Notes: generated from the sequence alone by a model not told the origin. A stretch of DNA of 57,351 bases from Microcaldota archaeon (GCA_021790305.1 JAJYED010000004.1:1-57351), one strand, 5' to 3'. Shown: positions 37,610 to 47,614, counted from the stretch's first letter. A program made the numbers and translations.

Positions 37610-39886
37610 ATGGACAATACGTTCATGGACGGCGACCGGTATGACAATCTGCTCTCCGTAGTGACAGGACTTTATAAGGAAGCAGGTACTCCTGCGGAGC
37701 TTATGAAGAGGTTTTCAACGAAGATGCAGAGCGTCAGCGGTGTCGACAGCGCCATAGTAAAGGAATCGAGTGCAGACAGTAAGAGAGGCAATTTTGAGGA
37801 GTTCATATTCAACACGAGAAAGCCGTATGTTGACAACAGCCTTAGCGACTATTCGGCTTTTCCTGAGCTGATAGAGTATTACAACAAGGGATACAAGAGC
37901 TGCATGGTGCTTCCGATAAGCGCTTACGATAGGAAGTTCGGGCTGCTAATACTCCTGTCAAAGCAGGAGGAAGCCTTTGGGGGCAATGCCATCTCTGATG
38001 CAGTGGTAATGGCCGAAGCCGTAGGTAATGCAGCGCTCTTCTTATCTGAGAAGGAGAAGAGCGTAAATCTTGCAAAGTATTTTGACGCAGCGTTTAATGC
38101 GGCTGTGCCGCAGGTGCTTATAGACAAGAATGGAAATGTTGTAAAAGCCAACAAAGGCTATGCCAATCTTTTTGATTATTCTGTTAGGGAGGCGATCGGC
38201 AAGAGTTTCGCCAATAACTTCAAGCTTGGAGAACAGGAGATGAAAGAGCTATTTGCAGGAGTGCCTCTTAATACTAGGACAGTCGATGGCAGACTTTTTG
38301 CAATAAGAGGAAGCACTGTAAACGAGAGGCTGACTCATCTCCTGATACGGGATATTACTGAGCATGAGAATCTGGAGAGGAGATTAGATACTGCGCAGAA
38401 AAGCAGGAATGATGTATTTATCGCAATGGATCGCAGCTTTAAGATAACGTGGATAAGCAGCAATGCGGCAGGAGTTCTCGGAATCATTCCTGAAGAAGTA
38501 ATAGGAGTAAATTTCACTGATATGGTGAAGGACGGCTCAGGCATATTGGCTGCGCTTGCGGGAGCTGCCGACAAGGAGTATTCTGCAAACATAAGGTTAA
38601 GCATAGGCAACGGCATGAATGCGGATATGAAAGCTTATCTGTATAGAAAGGATAATTCCATATATGGTGTGCTTTCAAAAGAACATGAGAGGTACTTCAA
38701 AGAGCTTAGCTCAACTTTTGACCAGGTAATAGGCATATCCAACGATTCAATCATAAGGATAGATGAGAATGGGATGATAACCGGGGTGAATAAAAGCTTT
38801 GAGAAGATTCTCAAATACACTCAGGAAGAGGTTTATGGGAAGCCGGTTACAAACATGTATGGCACGGCAGATGGACAGAAGCTGAGTTCGTATATATCTA
38901 TGGCAAAGAAGAACGGAATCGTAACGGACATGTTCGGAAACATGCATGCAAAAAACAGCGATGAGCTTGTGCCTTTCAAGTTTAGCATAAAGAGGATAAA
39001 TGAGGGTTATAGCAGCAATATGAGCTTCCTGATAATAGGTACTGAGCTTGCCACAAAGACGCGTATGGAGGACTTGGAAAATGAGATTGAGAGAAGAGAC
39101 AGGGAGGCACAGAAGTATAAGGCTGAGAGCGATCTGAAGACGCAATTTATAAATAATATATCCCATGACCTGAAGACCCCTATAACAAATATAAAGGGCT
39201 TCTCCAAGCTGCTCTATAAAGGAGAGTTCGGCGAACTTAATGAGGATCAGAAAGGGTACCTTAAGATAATAATGGATGAGCTTGACAGACTGATGAATCT
39301 GATAGGGCAGATGCTTGACGTTGCAAAACTCTCTTCTGGTAAGGTAGTGCTTGACCTGCAGCAGGTAAATTTCAATGAGCTCCTGAATAATCCGAGCATA
39401 AAGGCCTTTGAGGAAGTGTGCAAGGCAAAAGGGCTGTACTTCAGGTCACATGTCGATTATGATGTGCCTACGATAATAGCAGACCCAAACAGGCTGATAC
39501 AGGTTTTGGTCAATCTTATAGGCAATTCAGTAAAGTTTACTGAAAGTGGAGGGATAGAGATTATTGTAAAACGAGTGTCCAAGAACAGCAGGTATGTGAG
39601 AGTGACTGTGAAGGATACAGGCATAGGAATTCCAAGGGAAGAGAAGAAGAAGGTCTTTGGCAAATTCTTCCAGGTGCCGCATAGGGATAATCTGAAGATG
39701 CAAGAGGGAGCTGGCACGGGACTTGGTTTGTCGATAACAAAGGAGATAGTGCATCTTCATGGGGGGAAAGTCGGCGTTGAGTCCGAACCTGGAAAAGGCA
39801 GTGAGTTCTGGTTCAGGATGCCGTTCAGCGCTAAGGTCAAGAAGGAATCAAAGAAGCAGGCGCCTAAAGACAAGGTCAAGGAATGA
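37610..39886 (+). CDS. cytosolic GAF/PAS sensor histidine kinase
   Basis: H-box FINNISHDLKTPITN, N-box NLIGNSVKF, DTGIGIP, GTGLGLSITK; PAS-like repeats; no TM segments seen. Confidence 0.9.
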   Translation: MDNTFMDGDRYDNLLSVVTGLYKEAGTPAELMKRFSTKMQSVSGVDSAIVKESSADSKRGNFEEFIFNTRKPYVDNSLSDYSAFPELIEYYNKGYKSCMVLPISAYDRKFGLLILLSKQEEAFGGNAISDAVVMAEAVGNAALFLSEKEKSVNLAKYFDAAFNAAVPQVLIDKNGNVVKANKGYANLFDYSVREAIGKSFANNFKLGEQEMKELFAGVPLNTRTVDGRLFAIRGSTVNERLTHLLIRDITEHENLERRLDTAQKSRNDVFIAMDRSFKITWISSNAAGVLGIIPEEVIGVNFTDMVKDGSGILAALAGAADKEYSANIRLSIGNGMNADMKAYLYRKDNSIYGVLSKEHERYFKELSSTFDQVIGISNDSIIRIDENGMITGVNKSFEKILKYTQEEVYGKPVTNMYGTADGQKLSSYISMAKKNGIVTDMFGNMHAKNSDELVPFKFSIKRINEGYSSNMSFLIIGTELATKTRMEDLENEIERRDREAQKYKAESDLKTQFINNISHDLKTPITNIKGFSKLLYKGEFGELNEDQKGYLKIIMDELDRLMNLIGQMLDVAKLSSGKVVLDLQQVNFNELLNNPSIKAFEEVCKAKGLYFRSHVDYDVPTIIADPNRLIQVLVNLIGNSVKFTESGGIEIIVKRVSKNSRYVRVTVKDTGIGIPREEKKKVFGKFFQVPHRDNLKMQEGAGTGLGLSITKEIVHLHGGKVGVESEPGKGSEFWFRMPFSAKVKKESKKQAPKDKVKE

Positions 39887-40841
39887 GTGCGGCGCATGCA
39901 TTCCCTATTGACTTTTGGGAGTTATAGTTCGATTCTACCTGCGAGTAGGTAAGCCCGCTGAATAATCCAGTGAATGTAGTTGTTACAGTGACATTGGAAG
40001 GGTAGGTAAACTGGGCATTAAGGGCAGCTTTTGAACCAAGAGTCTTTGATACAGTAGTGTATGTTATGTTGTAAGTTCCAGGAGAGACCTCTACTGCTGA
40101 TGAGGTGATTTCGTACGGAGTTACCTTGCTTGTATTGTAATATGTATTCTGTCCTGAAGGTGCAGAGTGCTGCGTTGAGATGAAGGTTGAATTGTATAAT
40201 GAAGGAGTGCATGATTGCGTTGCCTGATAAAGTGCTGCGTAGTTGCCCATCAGCGTGCCTACAGATGTTTTATTGAATGAAGATATTGCAAGGGCGCCAG
40301 TATTGACTGTCGTTGTTGGCTGTATCGTTGATATTGTGGTGCTGCCTGAGGTGGTAGTTGCAGTTGTAGTGGCAGTGGTCGGATTTCCTGAGACGCCTGT
40401 GGAAATCTTTATGTCTGCAGGTATCTGCACCACAGAGAGAACAGCGCCTGTGTTGTTTGATGAAATAAGCTTGAGTTCCATGTCTGCGTATTGTGACCCG
40501 CTAAGGCTGATGTTTGCCGTCTGGCCTTTGCTTATCCTCAGAGCTATCGTCTGACCCTGGAAGATAGGTATACTGCTGAGATACAGATTAACTAATGATG
40601 GAGTAGAATAGTTAAGGTATACTGAGAATTGATTGCCATTGTTTAACATAAGATTCTGTGCAGACCCTTTCTGCAGAACGAATGTGTAGTTCTGGCTTAT
40701 CTGCCTTGTCCCGTTTCCGGAAGAGAGGACAGCGTATGCTGCTATTATCACTAGAATAACAATAACTGCTGCTATTACTACCTTGCCGTTGCCTTTTCTA
40801 GCAACTTGGTTATGTACGCGGTGATGTTTGCCAAATCTCAT
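39876..40841 (-). CDS. membrane-anchored extracytoplasmic protein
   Basis: N-terminal TM (VVIAAVIVILVIIAAYAVL), Thr-rich linker. Confidence 0.7.
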   Translation of the reverse strand: MRFGKHHRVHNQVARKGNGKVVIAAVIVILVIIAAYAVLSSGNGTRQISQNYTFVLQKGSAQNLMLNNGNQFSVYLNYSTPSLVNLYLSSIPIFQGQTIALRISKGQTANISLSGSQYADMELKLISSNNTGAVLSVVQIPADIKISTGVSGNPTTATTTATTTSGSTTISTIQPTTTVNTGALAISSFNKTSVGTLMGNYAALYQATQSCTPSLYNSTFISTQHSAPSGQNTYYNTSKVTPYEITSSAVEVSPGTYNITYTTVSKTLGSKAALNAQFTYPSNVTVTTTFTGLFSGLTYSQVESNYNSQKSIGNACAALIP

Positions 40842-40948
40842 GTTTTAGATTTATACGCATGCATTTTAATAGTTTACTTGCAGCGAGGTGCAGGGAAATG
40901 ATAAGAAATATTATATACTTTATACGAATCCTATTATAGGCGATCAGA

Positions 40949-42148
40949 ATGGACAACGTTGAATCTGTAAAATCCGACATCATATCTATAATAAACGACA
41001 GGCAGCAGGTAACCTATAATGAGTTACAGGGGCTTACCTCTTCTCTTAAGATAAGTGAGAGCACGCTCAAAAAGGGACTTGAGGAGCTTGAAGAAGCAAA
41101 TGCAATAGCTTCGAGGAGCAGCGGAGGAATACTCACCTATTATATGCTCCAGGACGAGCAGGTCCTGAACAGGGTCATGATAGTTGAGGATGATAAGAAC
41201 ATAAACAAACTGATGGCTCTCTCTGTAGGCAAGGGCTTCAACATAACCCAGATATACGATGGAAAGGAGGCCATGGAGAGAATAAAAAGGGAGAAGCCTG
41301 ATCTTGTCATACTGGACCTTATGCTTCCTGGAGCTGACGGCCTTGAGATATGCCAATCGGTAAAGACAAACCCTGCTCTTACAGACACCACAGTAATAAT
41401 AGTAAGCGCAATGGATGCTACATCTAACAGATTTAAGGGAATAAAGTACGGAGCTGATTATTACGTAAAAAAACCGTTCGATCCTACAGAACTGAGGAAT
41501 CTTGTCACCATATTCCTGAAGAAGAAGGGTAAGAGATTCGATCCCCTTATAGATCTGCCAAACGAGGAGAAGATATCTGCTGCTGTAGAGAAGAGCGTAA
41601 AGGCAACAAGCGACTACGGAATAGGAAGGCTTAAGGTAGAGGGGCTTGCGGATTTCGCAGATAGATTCGGATCAGATTCAGGAATAACAATACTCAGGCT
41701 TGTTTCACAGCTGATACAGGACAATGTAAAGGAATCAGGAGGGTCTGTCTTCGTCGGATTTCTTGATGCAGATGATTTTGTAATAGCAGGTGACAGGGCG
41801 AAGGTCTCCAAGATAGCTGCGAACATGGCTTCGGAGTTCAACTCAGTACTGCCTTTCATATATCAGAATGAGGGTTACAAACCGATAGAGCTCGGGATAG
41901 AAGACACGTATGGCACGGAGATGCCGAAGCTTCAGCTAATGTACTCGCCAATAGAAAAGAGTGACCTTAAGGAGAGAAGATCCGAGATACTTAAGAGCAA
42001 GAAGGATGAAAATACGATAGGGTCATATACCTACGAAGAGCTGAGGCGCATGCTTGGAAGCAACGACCTTGACGTTATAATAACCAGGGATCAGAACGGA
42101 GTAAGGCTATCCATAGGAAAGGGCAAGAGGGATAAAGACACTGAGTGA
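40949..42148 (+). CDS. response regulator: wHTH + REC + possible degenerate GGDEF-like domain
   Basis: MIVEDDKN..., VILDLMLPGADGLE, YVKKPFDP; downstream segment with GGDEF-like pattern. Confidence 0.82.
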   Translation: MDNVESVKSDIISIINDRQQVTYNELQGLTSSLKISESTLKKGLEELEEANAIASRSSGGILTYYMLQDEQVLNRVMIVEDDKNINKLMALSVGKGFNITQIYDGKEAMERIKREKPDLVILDLMLPGADGLEICQSVKTNPALTDTTVIIVSAMDATSNRFKGIKYGADYYVKKPFDPTELRNLVTIFLKKKGKRFDPLIDLPNEEKISAAVEKSVKATSDYGIGRLKVEGLADFADRFGSDSGITILRLVSQLIQDNVKESGGSVFVGFLDADDFVIAGDRAKVSKIAANMASEFNSVLPFIYQNEGYKPIELGIEDTYGTEMPKLQLMYSPIEKSDLKERRSEILKSKKDENTIGSYTYEELRRMLGSNDLDVIITRDQNGVRLSIGKGKRDKDTE

Positions 42149-42466
42149 CTATCTTCTCTTTGCTTTTTTCTGCGGGCTTTTAGGCTTTTGGGCTTTTGCT
42201 TTCTTCTGAGTCTTGGGCCTCGCATTCTTCCTTTTGACTGAAATCGACCTGGCAACTGCAGAAGGTCTTGACCCTGCTTCAGGAGAGCCAAGAAGCTTGG
42301 CTATGTGATCTTCCTGCTCTGGCCTGTCAGTTGCACTGTTGCTCAGTGCTTCGCTCTCGATAATTCCCTTCTCCAAAAGCTTATATATTTGCTGAGACCT
42401 ATTAAAAGTCTCAAAGCCTGTTGCCCTTTTGCTTTTATTCTTCTTAGCTACCATTTTAACTCCCAA
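42149..42466 (-). CDS. small basic protein with Lys/Pro-rich C-terminal tail
   Basis: 105 aa; ...RKNARPKTQKKAKAQKPKSPQKKAKRR. Confidence 0.6.
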   Translation of the reverse strand: MGVKMVAKKNKSKRATGFETFNRSQQIYKLLEKGIIESEALSNSATDRPEQEDHIAKLLGSPEAGSRPSAVARSISVKRKNARPKTQKKAKAQKPKSPQKKAKRR

Positions 42467-42522
42467 TAACCAACCTTTTACAATAGGCGTACATCACACT
42501 TATAAATTTATTCTATAGCGCA

Positions 42523-45195
42523 GTGCATTTCATGATACGAGTATTGGATAGGCAGTTTAGTGTAGAGGAGAGCCTCGATAGCCTAAATCTGTTCATAAGG
42601 AAGTGGTTCGTTTCCAGATACAAGGAGCCTAGCCCCCCACAGAGGTACTCCTTCAAGCTCATAAAGGAGAAGAAGAATATACTTGTAACGGCACCGACAG
42701 GGAGCGGCAAGACCTTCTCTGCCTTCATGGCGGTTCTCAGCGACCTTATGAATATGTCGCTTGCAAACCAGCTTGAGGAGAAGGTATACTGCATATACGT
42801 CTCTCCCTTGAGGGCTCTGAACAATGATATATACAGGAACCTTAACGAGCCACTTTCCGAGATATACTCTGATCTGAGCATAGACGTGAAGAAGATAACT
42901 GTTGGGATAAGGACAGGAGATACTCCTACTTCTGAGAGGCAGAAGCACATTGCCCACCCTCCAAACATACTCGTTACCACTCCGGAGAGCCTTGCCATAC
43001 TCCTTAATTCGCCCAGATTCATGGAGAACCTAAAGGACCTGAAGTACTTCATAATAGACGAACTGCATGAGCTTGCCAACAACAAGCGCGGAGTGCATCT
43101 CTCATTGTCCATAGAGAGGCTTGCAGAGGCAGTCGGCCATGATTTCATCAGGATAGGGATGGGAGCGACTTTGCACCCCATAGAGGATGCTGCACGCTTC
43201 CTTGTGGGATATGATAGGAAGGGCAAGGAGAGGGATTGCGATGTTGTAGACGCGACATGGAACAAGAAGCTGCAATTCGTTGCGATGTCTCCTGTAAAGG
43301 ACATAATGAATGCAAAGGATGAGGAGATAGAGAACTCCCTTTACTCGACAATGAATTCCATAATAAAGAAGAACAGCACCACTCTGATATTTACCAATAC
43401 AAGAAGCGGCACTGAAAGAGTAGTCTATAACCTTGCCAAGAGGTACAAATACGGCAATGAGCATATAGCGGCCCATCATGGCTCGCTATCAAGGGATACC
43501 AGACTTGGAGTTGAGGAGATGCTCAAGAAAGGCAAGCTGAAGTGCGTAGTCTCTTCCACAAGCCTTGAGCTCGGCATAGATATAGGGTCTATAGACAACG
43601 TAATACAGCTAGGGTCGCCTAAGAGCGTAGCACGGGTAGTGCAGAGGATAGGAAGGAGCGGGCACGGGTTCGGGAATCCTGCCATAGGTGAGGTCATAGT
43701 CACAAATAGGGACGACCTTGTTGAGTGCTCTGTGATGCTAGATTCTGCAGTAAAGAGACACCTTGACTCGTTCAATACTCCGAAGAACGCTCTGGATGTA
43801 CTCTGCCAGCACATTGTCGGTATGGCCCTTAACAGGAAGTGGGACGTGGAAGAAGCTTATGAGACCATAAGATGCTCCTATCCTTACCACACTCTTGACA
43901 AGCAGGATTACTTTGCAGTACTCAGGTACCTTTCAGGAATGTATGTTGGTCTAGAGAGCAGGCGCGTATATGCAAAGATATGGTATGATGAGAAGGAAAA
44001 GGTCTTCGGGAGAAGGGGGAAACTCACCAAGCTGATATACTACCTTAATCTGGGCACAATACCTGATGAGGTATCCGTAGACGTAGTGACAAAGGAGAAC
44101 AAGCATATAGGAAATATAGAGGAGGAGTTTCTTGCTCGGCTGAAACCAGGCGACATATTTGTACTGGGCGGAAGAGTGTACAGGTTTGAATACTCGAGAG
44201 TGATGAAGGCTTACGTGAGCGATGCTTCTGGAATGGCGCCCACGATACCTCCGTGGTATTCAGAACAGCTTCCTCTTACATACGAGCTTGCAATAAACAT
44301 AGGCAGGTTCAGGGCCGAGTTCACGGAAGCGGTATCGAAATCTGCAAAGAAGGAGAAGAAGCTCATAAGCAAGCTCTCAAGAAACACCCTGGAGGCCAAC
44401 AAGGACGCTAAGAAGATACTCGACAGCATGCCAATGGATGATAATGCAAAGAACTCGATGTTCAACTACTTCATGGAGCAGCTGCTCTTTGCAGGATATG
44501 TGCCTAATGACAGGTTTATGCTGATAGAGCAGAGTGTTGATGAGGAGAGCGAGAGGAACCTGATAATATTCCACTCTTTGTATGGAAGAAGGATAAACGA
44601 TGCGATGTCAAGGCTCTTCGGCATAAAGATAGCAGATATGCACGACACCGAAGTTGGAGTCAATATAACCGATAACGGCTTTGTAATAATGACACCTGAA
44701 GATGTAAGGATCACTGGCAAGGAGATACATGCCATAATACAGGAGCTTGGGAGATCAGACCTTTACAAGATGCTTCGTGAGAATATAAGGAGAACGGAGA
44801 TGATGAAGAGAAGGTTCAGGCACTGCGCGGCAAGGAGCTTCATGATTCTTAGGAATTACCGCGGCATAAAGATAGGCGTAAGGAGGCAGCATGTGAACTC
44901 TCAGGCGATACTCAAAGCGGTAGAGGAGATGGATCCCAACTTTCCGATATTGAAGGAGACTTACAGGGAGATATTCGACGATCTCATGGACCTTCCTAGG
45001 ACTACTGGAATAATAAAAGGACTTGTGGAAGGGAGCATAGACTACAAGGTCATAACAAGCGATATACCTTCACCTTTTTCACATATGATGCTGACTTTCG
45101 GAGAAGCAGATGTTATAATGATGAGCGACAGGAGAAGGCACCTCAAGGAACTTAGGAAGCAGGTTCTTGCAAAACTGAAGGAGATGTCGAAGTGA
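42523..45195 (+). CDS. lhr: Lhr-type DEAD/DEAH-box helicase
   Basis: TAPTGSGKTFSAFM, YVSPLRALNND, IIDELHEL, SSTSLELGIDIGSID, QRIGRSGH. Confidence 0.92.
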   Translation: MHFMIRVLDRQFSVEESLDSLNLFIRKWFVSRYKEPSPPQRYSFKLIKEKKNILVTAPTGSGKTFSAFMAVLSDLMNMSLANQLEEKVYCIYVSPLRALNNDIYRNLNEPLSEIYSDLSIDVKKITVGIRTGDTPTSERQKHIAHPPNILVTTPESLAILLNSPRFMENLKDLKYFIIDELHELANNKRGVHLSLSIERLAEAVGHDFIRIGMGATLHPIEDAARFLVGYDRKGKERDCDVVDATWNKKLQFVAMSPVKDIMNAKDEEIENSLYSTMNSIIKKNSTTLIFTNTRSGTERVVYNLAKRYKYGNEHIAAHHGSLSRDTRLGVEEMLKKGKLKCVVSSTSLELGIDIGSIDNVIQLGSPKSVARVVQRIGRSGHGFGNPAIGEVIVTNRDDLVECSVMLDSAVKRHLDSFNTPKNALDVLCQHIVGMALNRKWDVEEAYETIRCSYPYHTLDKQDYFAVLRYLSGMYVGLESRRVYAKIWYDEKEKVFGRRGKLTKLIYYLNLGTIPDEVSVDVVTKENKHIGNIEEEFLARLKPGDIFVLGGRVYRFEYSRVMKAYVSDASGMAPTIPPWYSEQLPLTYELAINIGRFRAEFTEAVSKSAKKEKKLISKLSRNTLEANKDAKKILDSMPMDDNAKNSMFNYFMEQLLFAGYVPNDRFMLIEQSVDEESERNLIIFHSLYGRRINDAMSRLFGIKIADMHDTEVGVNITDNGFVIMTPEDVRITGKEIHAIIQELGRSDLYKMLRENIRRTEMMKRRFRHCAARSFMILRNYRGIKIGVRRQHVNSQAILKAVEEMDPNFPILKETYREIFDDLMDLPRTTGIIKGLVEGSIDYKVITSDIPSPFSHMMLTFGEADVIMMSDRRRHLKELRKQVLAKLKEMSK

Positions 45196-45935
45196 TAGAG
45201 CTATACAAAGGAGTATACGTAGTAGAAGGTATGCCGGTATTATTCATAAAGAAGCTGAATGCGCTTGTATGTTCAGACCTTCACCTCGGATATGAGGGAG
45301 TGATGGCGGATAGAGGCATCTTCCTTCCCAAGACAAATCTTGCTAAGATAAAGGAGACATTGAAGAAGAGCACGGAGATAACAGGAGCAAAGAAGCTGAT
45401 AATAGACGGCGATATAAAGAACGAATTTTCCAAAGTACATATGGAGGAGTTCAATGAATTCAGGGAGCTTGTGTCTTTCCTTAAAGAGCTCGATATCGAA
45501 GAGCTGCACCTTGTAAAAGGCAACCATGATAACTTCATAGACAGGTTCGAAAGACCTTTCGGGATAAAGATATATAGGCAGGAATTTCTTCTTAAAGACG
45601 TTTTGTTCTTCCACGGCGAGGAACTACCTGCTTCAGATGAAGGCAAGCTGCTTGTGATGGGACATCTGCATCCTGCTGTCGGCATATTCAACAAATTAGG
45701 GGTTAAGGAGAAGGTGAAGTGCTTCCTTTATGGCAAAATGGCAGATAAGAGAGATATAATCATACTGCCTGCCATGAACTACTTCTCAGAAGGAATAGAG
45801 GTCAACATAAGCAATATTGACGATACGCCGGTATTCAGGCGTATGCTGAACCTCATGGACATGAATGTTGTAGGCATAGATTACACTGAAGCTGTGAAAT
45901 TCGGCAGTGTAAGGGAACTTGCAGATATTTTATAA
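45192..45935 (+). CDS. calcineurin-like metallophosphoesterase (Lhr-associated)
   Basis: CSDLHLGYEG, IDGDIKNEF, VKGNHDNF, HGEELP, MGHLHPA. Confidence 0.88.
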   Translation: MIELYKGVYVVEGMPVLFIKKLNALVCSDLHLGYEGVMADRGIFLPKTNLAKIKETLKKSTEITGAKKLIIDGDIKNEFSKVHMEEFNEFRELVSFLKELDIEELHLVKGNHDNFIDRFERPFGIKIYRQEFLLKDVLFFHGEELPASDEGKLLVMGHLHPAVGIFNKLGVKEKVKCFLYGKMADKRDIIILPAMNYFSEGIEVNISNIDDTPVFRRMLNLMDMNVVGIDYTEAVKFGSVRELADIL

Positions 45936-45958
45936 TTTAAACAGGGATATTGTTACGC

Positions 45959-46031
45959 AGTCCCGTCATCTAGTGGCCAAGGATAGCGGGCTTTGGACCC
46001 GCTTACGCCAGTTCGAATCTGGCCGGGACTA
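45959..46031 (+). tRNA. tRNA-Gln (TTG)
   Basis: AGTCCCG / GCGGG CTTTGGA CCCGC / GCCAG TTCGAAT CTGGC / CGGGACT A. Confidence 0.94.
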
Positions 46032-46086
46032 TCAAGTGATGAGACGAGGTATTTCTGAATGGTGATGAAAGAGAGTCTCTGACCAA
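46032..46086 (+). ncRNA. box C/D sRNA immediately 3' of tRNA-Gln
   Basis: C GTGATGA (46036-46042), guide GACGAGGTATTT, D' CTGA (46055-46058), C' GTGATGA (46062-46068), guide AAGAGAGTCT, D CTGA (46079-46082). Confidence 0.85.
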
Positions 46087-46162
46087 CATGACTTTGCATG
46101 CGCGTATGTAGATAGTATTTAAGGTATTTTGCATCAATACTGAGTATTGTTTAAGTGAATCC

Positions 46163-47614
46163 ATGGTTGAAAAGCCGAAGAACCTTGAGGGCATAAATGT
46201 TCGTAAGGACGAGAATTTCTCTGAGTGGTATACTCAGGTAGTGCTAAAGGCAGGATTGGCAGATTATGGGCCTGTACAGGGTACGATGGCAATACGTCCT
46301 ACAGCATATGAGATATGGGAGATGATACAGGAGGCTTTTAACAGAATGATAAAGAGTACGGGCCATAAGAATGCGTATTTCCCGATGCTCATACCAGAGT
46401 CATTCCTTACAAAAGAGGCAGAGCACTTCGAGGGCTTCACTCCTGAGGTGTTCTGGGTTACTCATGGCGGCAATAACAAGCTTGGAGAACAGCTTGCAGT
46501 AAGGCCTACTTCCGAGACGATAATATACTCCTTTTATTCAAAGTGGATAAGGAGCTGGAGAGACCTTCCTCTGCTGCTGAACCAGTGGTGCAATGTCCTT
46601 AGGGCTGAGATAAAGGCAACAAAACCTTTCCTGAGAACTAGCGAATTCCTTTGGCAGGAAGGACACACTGCACATGCCACTAAAGAGGAGGCAGATAAGG
46701 AAGTTAGGATGATACTTGACTTCTATAAGGAGATTGCAGAACAGTACCTTGCTATACCTGTCCTTCAGGGAATGAAATCGGAGAGGGAGAAATTTGCAGG
46801 AGCTCTTTACACTACAACCATAGAGGCGCTGATGCCTGATGGCAAAGCAGTACAGTCAGGAACATCGCATAATCTGGGACAGCACTTCGCCAAGGCGTTT
46901 GGCATAGAGTTCCTTGATGAGCAGGGGCAGAAGCAGTTCGTCTGGCAGACCTCATGGGGGATATCAACAAGGCTTCTTGGAGCTTTGATAATGCTGCATG
47001 GAGATGATAAAGGACTGGTCATACCTCCGAAGGTTGCACCTGTGCAGCTGATGATAGTGCCGATATACAAGGACATTGAGAAGGCAGAAGTTCTGAAAGC
47101 TTCCAGGAGCATAATGGAGAGTCTCAGAAGCGCAGGCTTCAGGGTCGATATAGATGAGAGGGAGAATAGGACTCCTGGATGGAAGTTCAACGAGCATGAG
47201 ACAAAAGGGGTGCCGATGAGGATAGAGATAGGACCAAAGGACATTGCATCTGGATCTGTAGTATTGGTAAGGAGGAACACTTCGGAAAAGAGATCAGTAA
47301 AAATATCCGAACTGAACAACTTAGTAAAGGAAGAGATAGTTAAGATGCAGAATGAGATGTTTGAAAAGGCAAAGAAGTTTCTTGACCAGAATATAAGAGT
47401 TGCAGAAAATTATGATGAATTCAAGGAGATACTCAATTCAAAGAAGGGTTTCATAAAAGCAGGATGGTGCGGCAAGGACTCCTGCGAAGATAAGATCAAG
47501 GAGGAAACTGGAGCTACAAGCAGACTGATACCTTTTGATCATGAGAATACAAAGAGCTGTGTTTATTGCGGAGAGAAGGCTAAGAGCTACGCTTACTTTG
47601 CACTCTCTTATTGA
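46163..47614 (+). CDS. proS: prolyl-tRNA synthetase
   Basis: class II motifs (VRPTSETIIYSFYSKWIRSWRDLPLLLNQW; RTSEFLWQEGHTAH), C-terminal zinc-type region and terminal Tyr. Confidence 0.95.
   Translation: MVEKPKNLEGINVRKDENFSEWYTQVVLKAGLADYGPVQGTMAIRPTAYEIWEMIQEAFNRMIKSTGHKNAYFPMLIPESFLTKEAEHFEGFTPEVFWVTHGGNNKLGEQLAVRPTSETIIYSFYSKWIRSWRDLPLLLNQWCNVLRAEIKATKPFLRTSEFLWQEGHTAHATKEEADKEVRMILDFYKEIAEQYLAIPVLQGMKSEREKFAGALYTTTIEALMPDGKAVQSGTSHNLGQHFAKAFGIEFLDEQGQKQFVWQTSWGISTRLLGALIMLHGDDKGLVIPPKVAPVQLMIVPIYKDIEKAEVLKASRSIMESLRSAGFRVDIDERENRTPGWKFNEHETKGVPMRIEIGPKDIASGSVVLVRRNTSEKRSVKISELNNLVKEEIVKMQNEMFEKAKKFLDQNIRVAENYDEFKEILNSKKGFIKAGWCGKDSCEDKIKEETGATSRLIPFDHENTKSCVYCGEKAKSYAYFALSY

Noticed and set aside
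42513-43304. 263-aa antisense ORF opposite lhr
   Set aside because: Shadow of the helicase motifs region.
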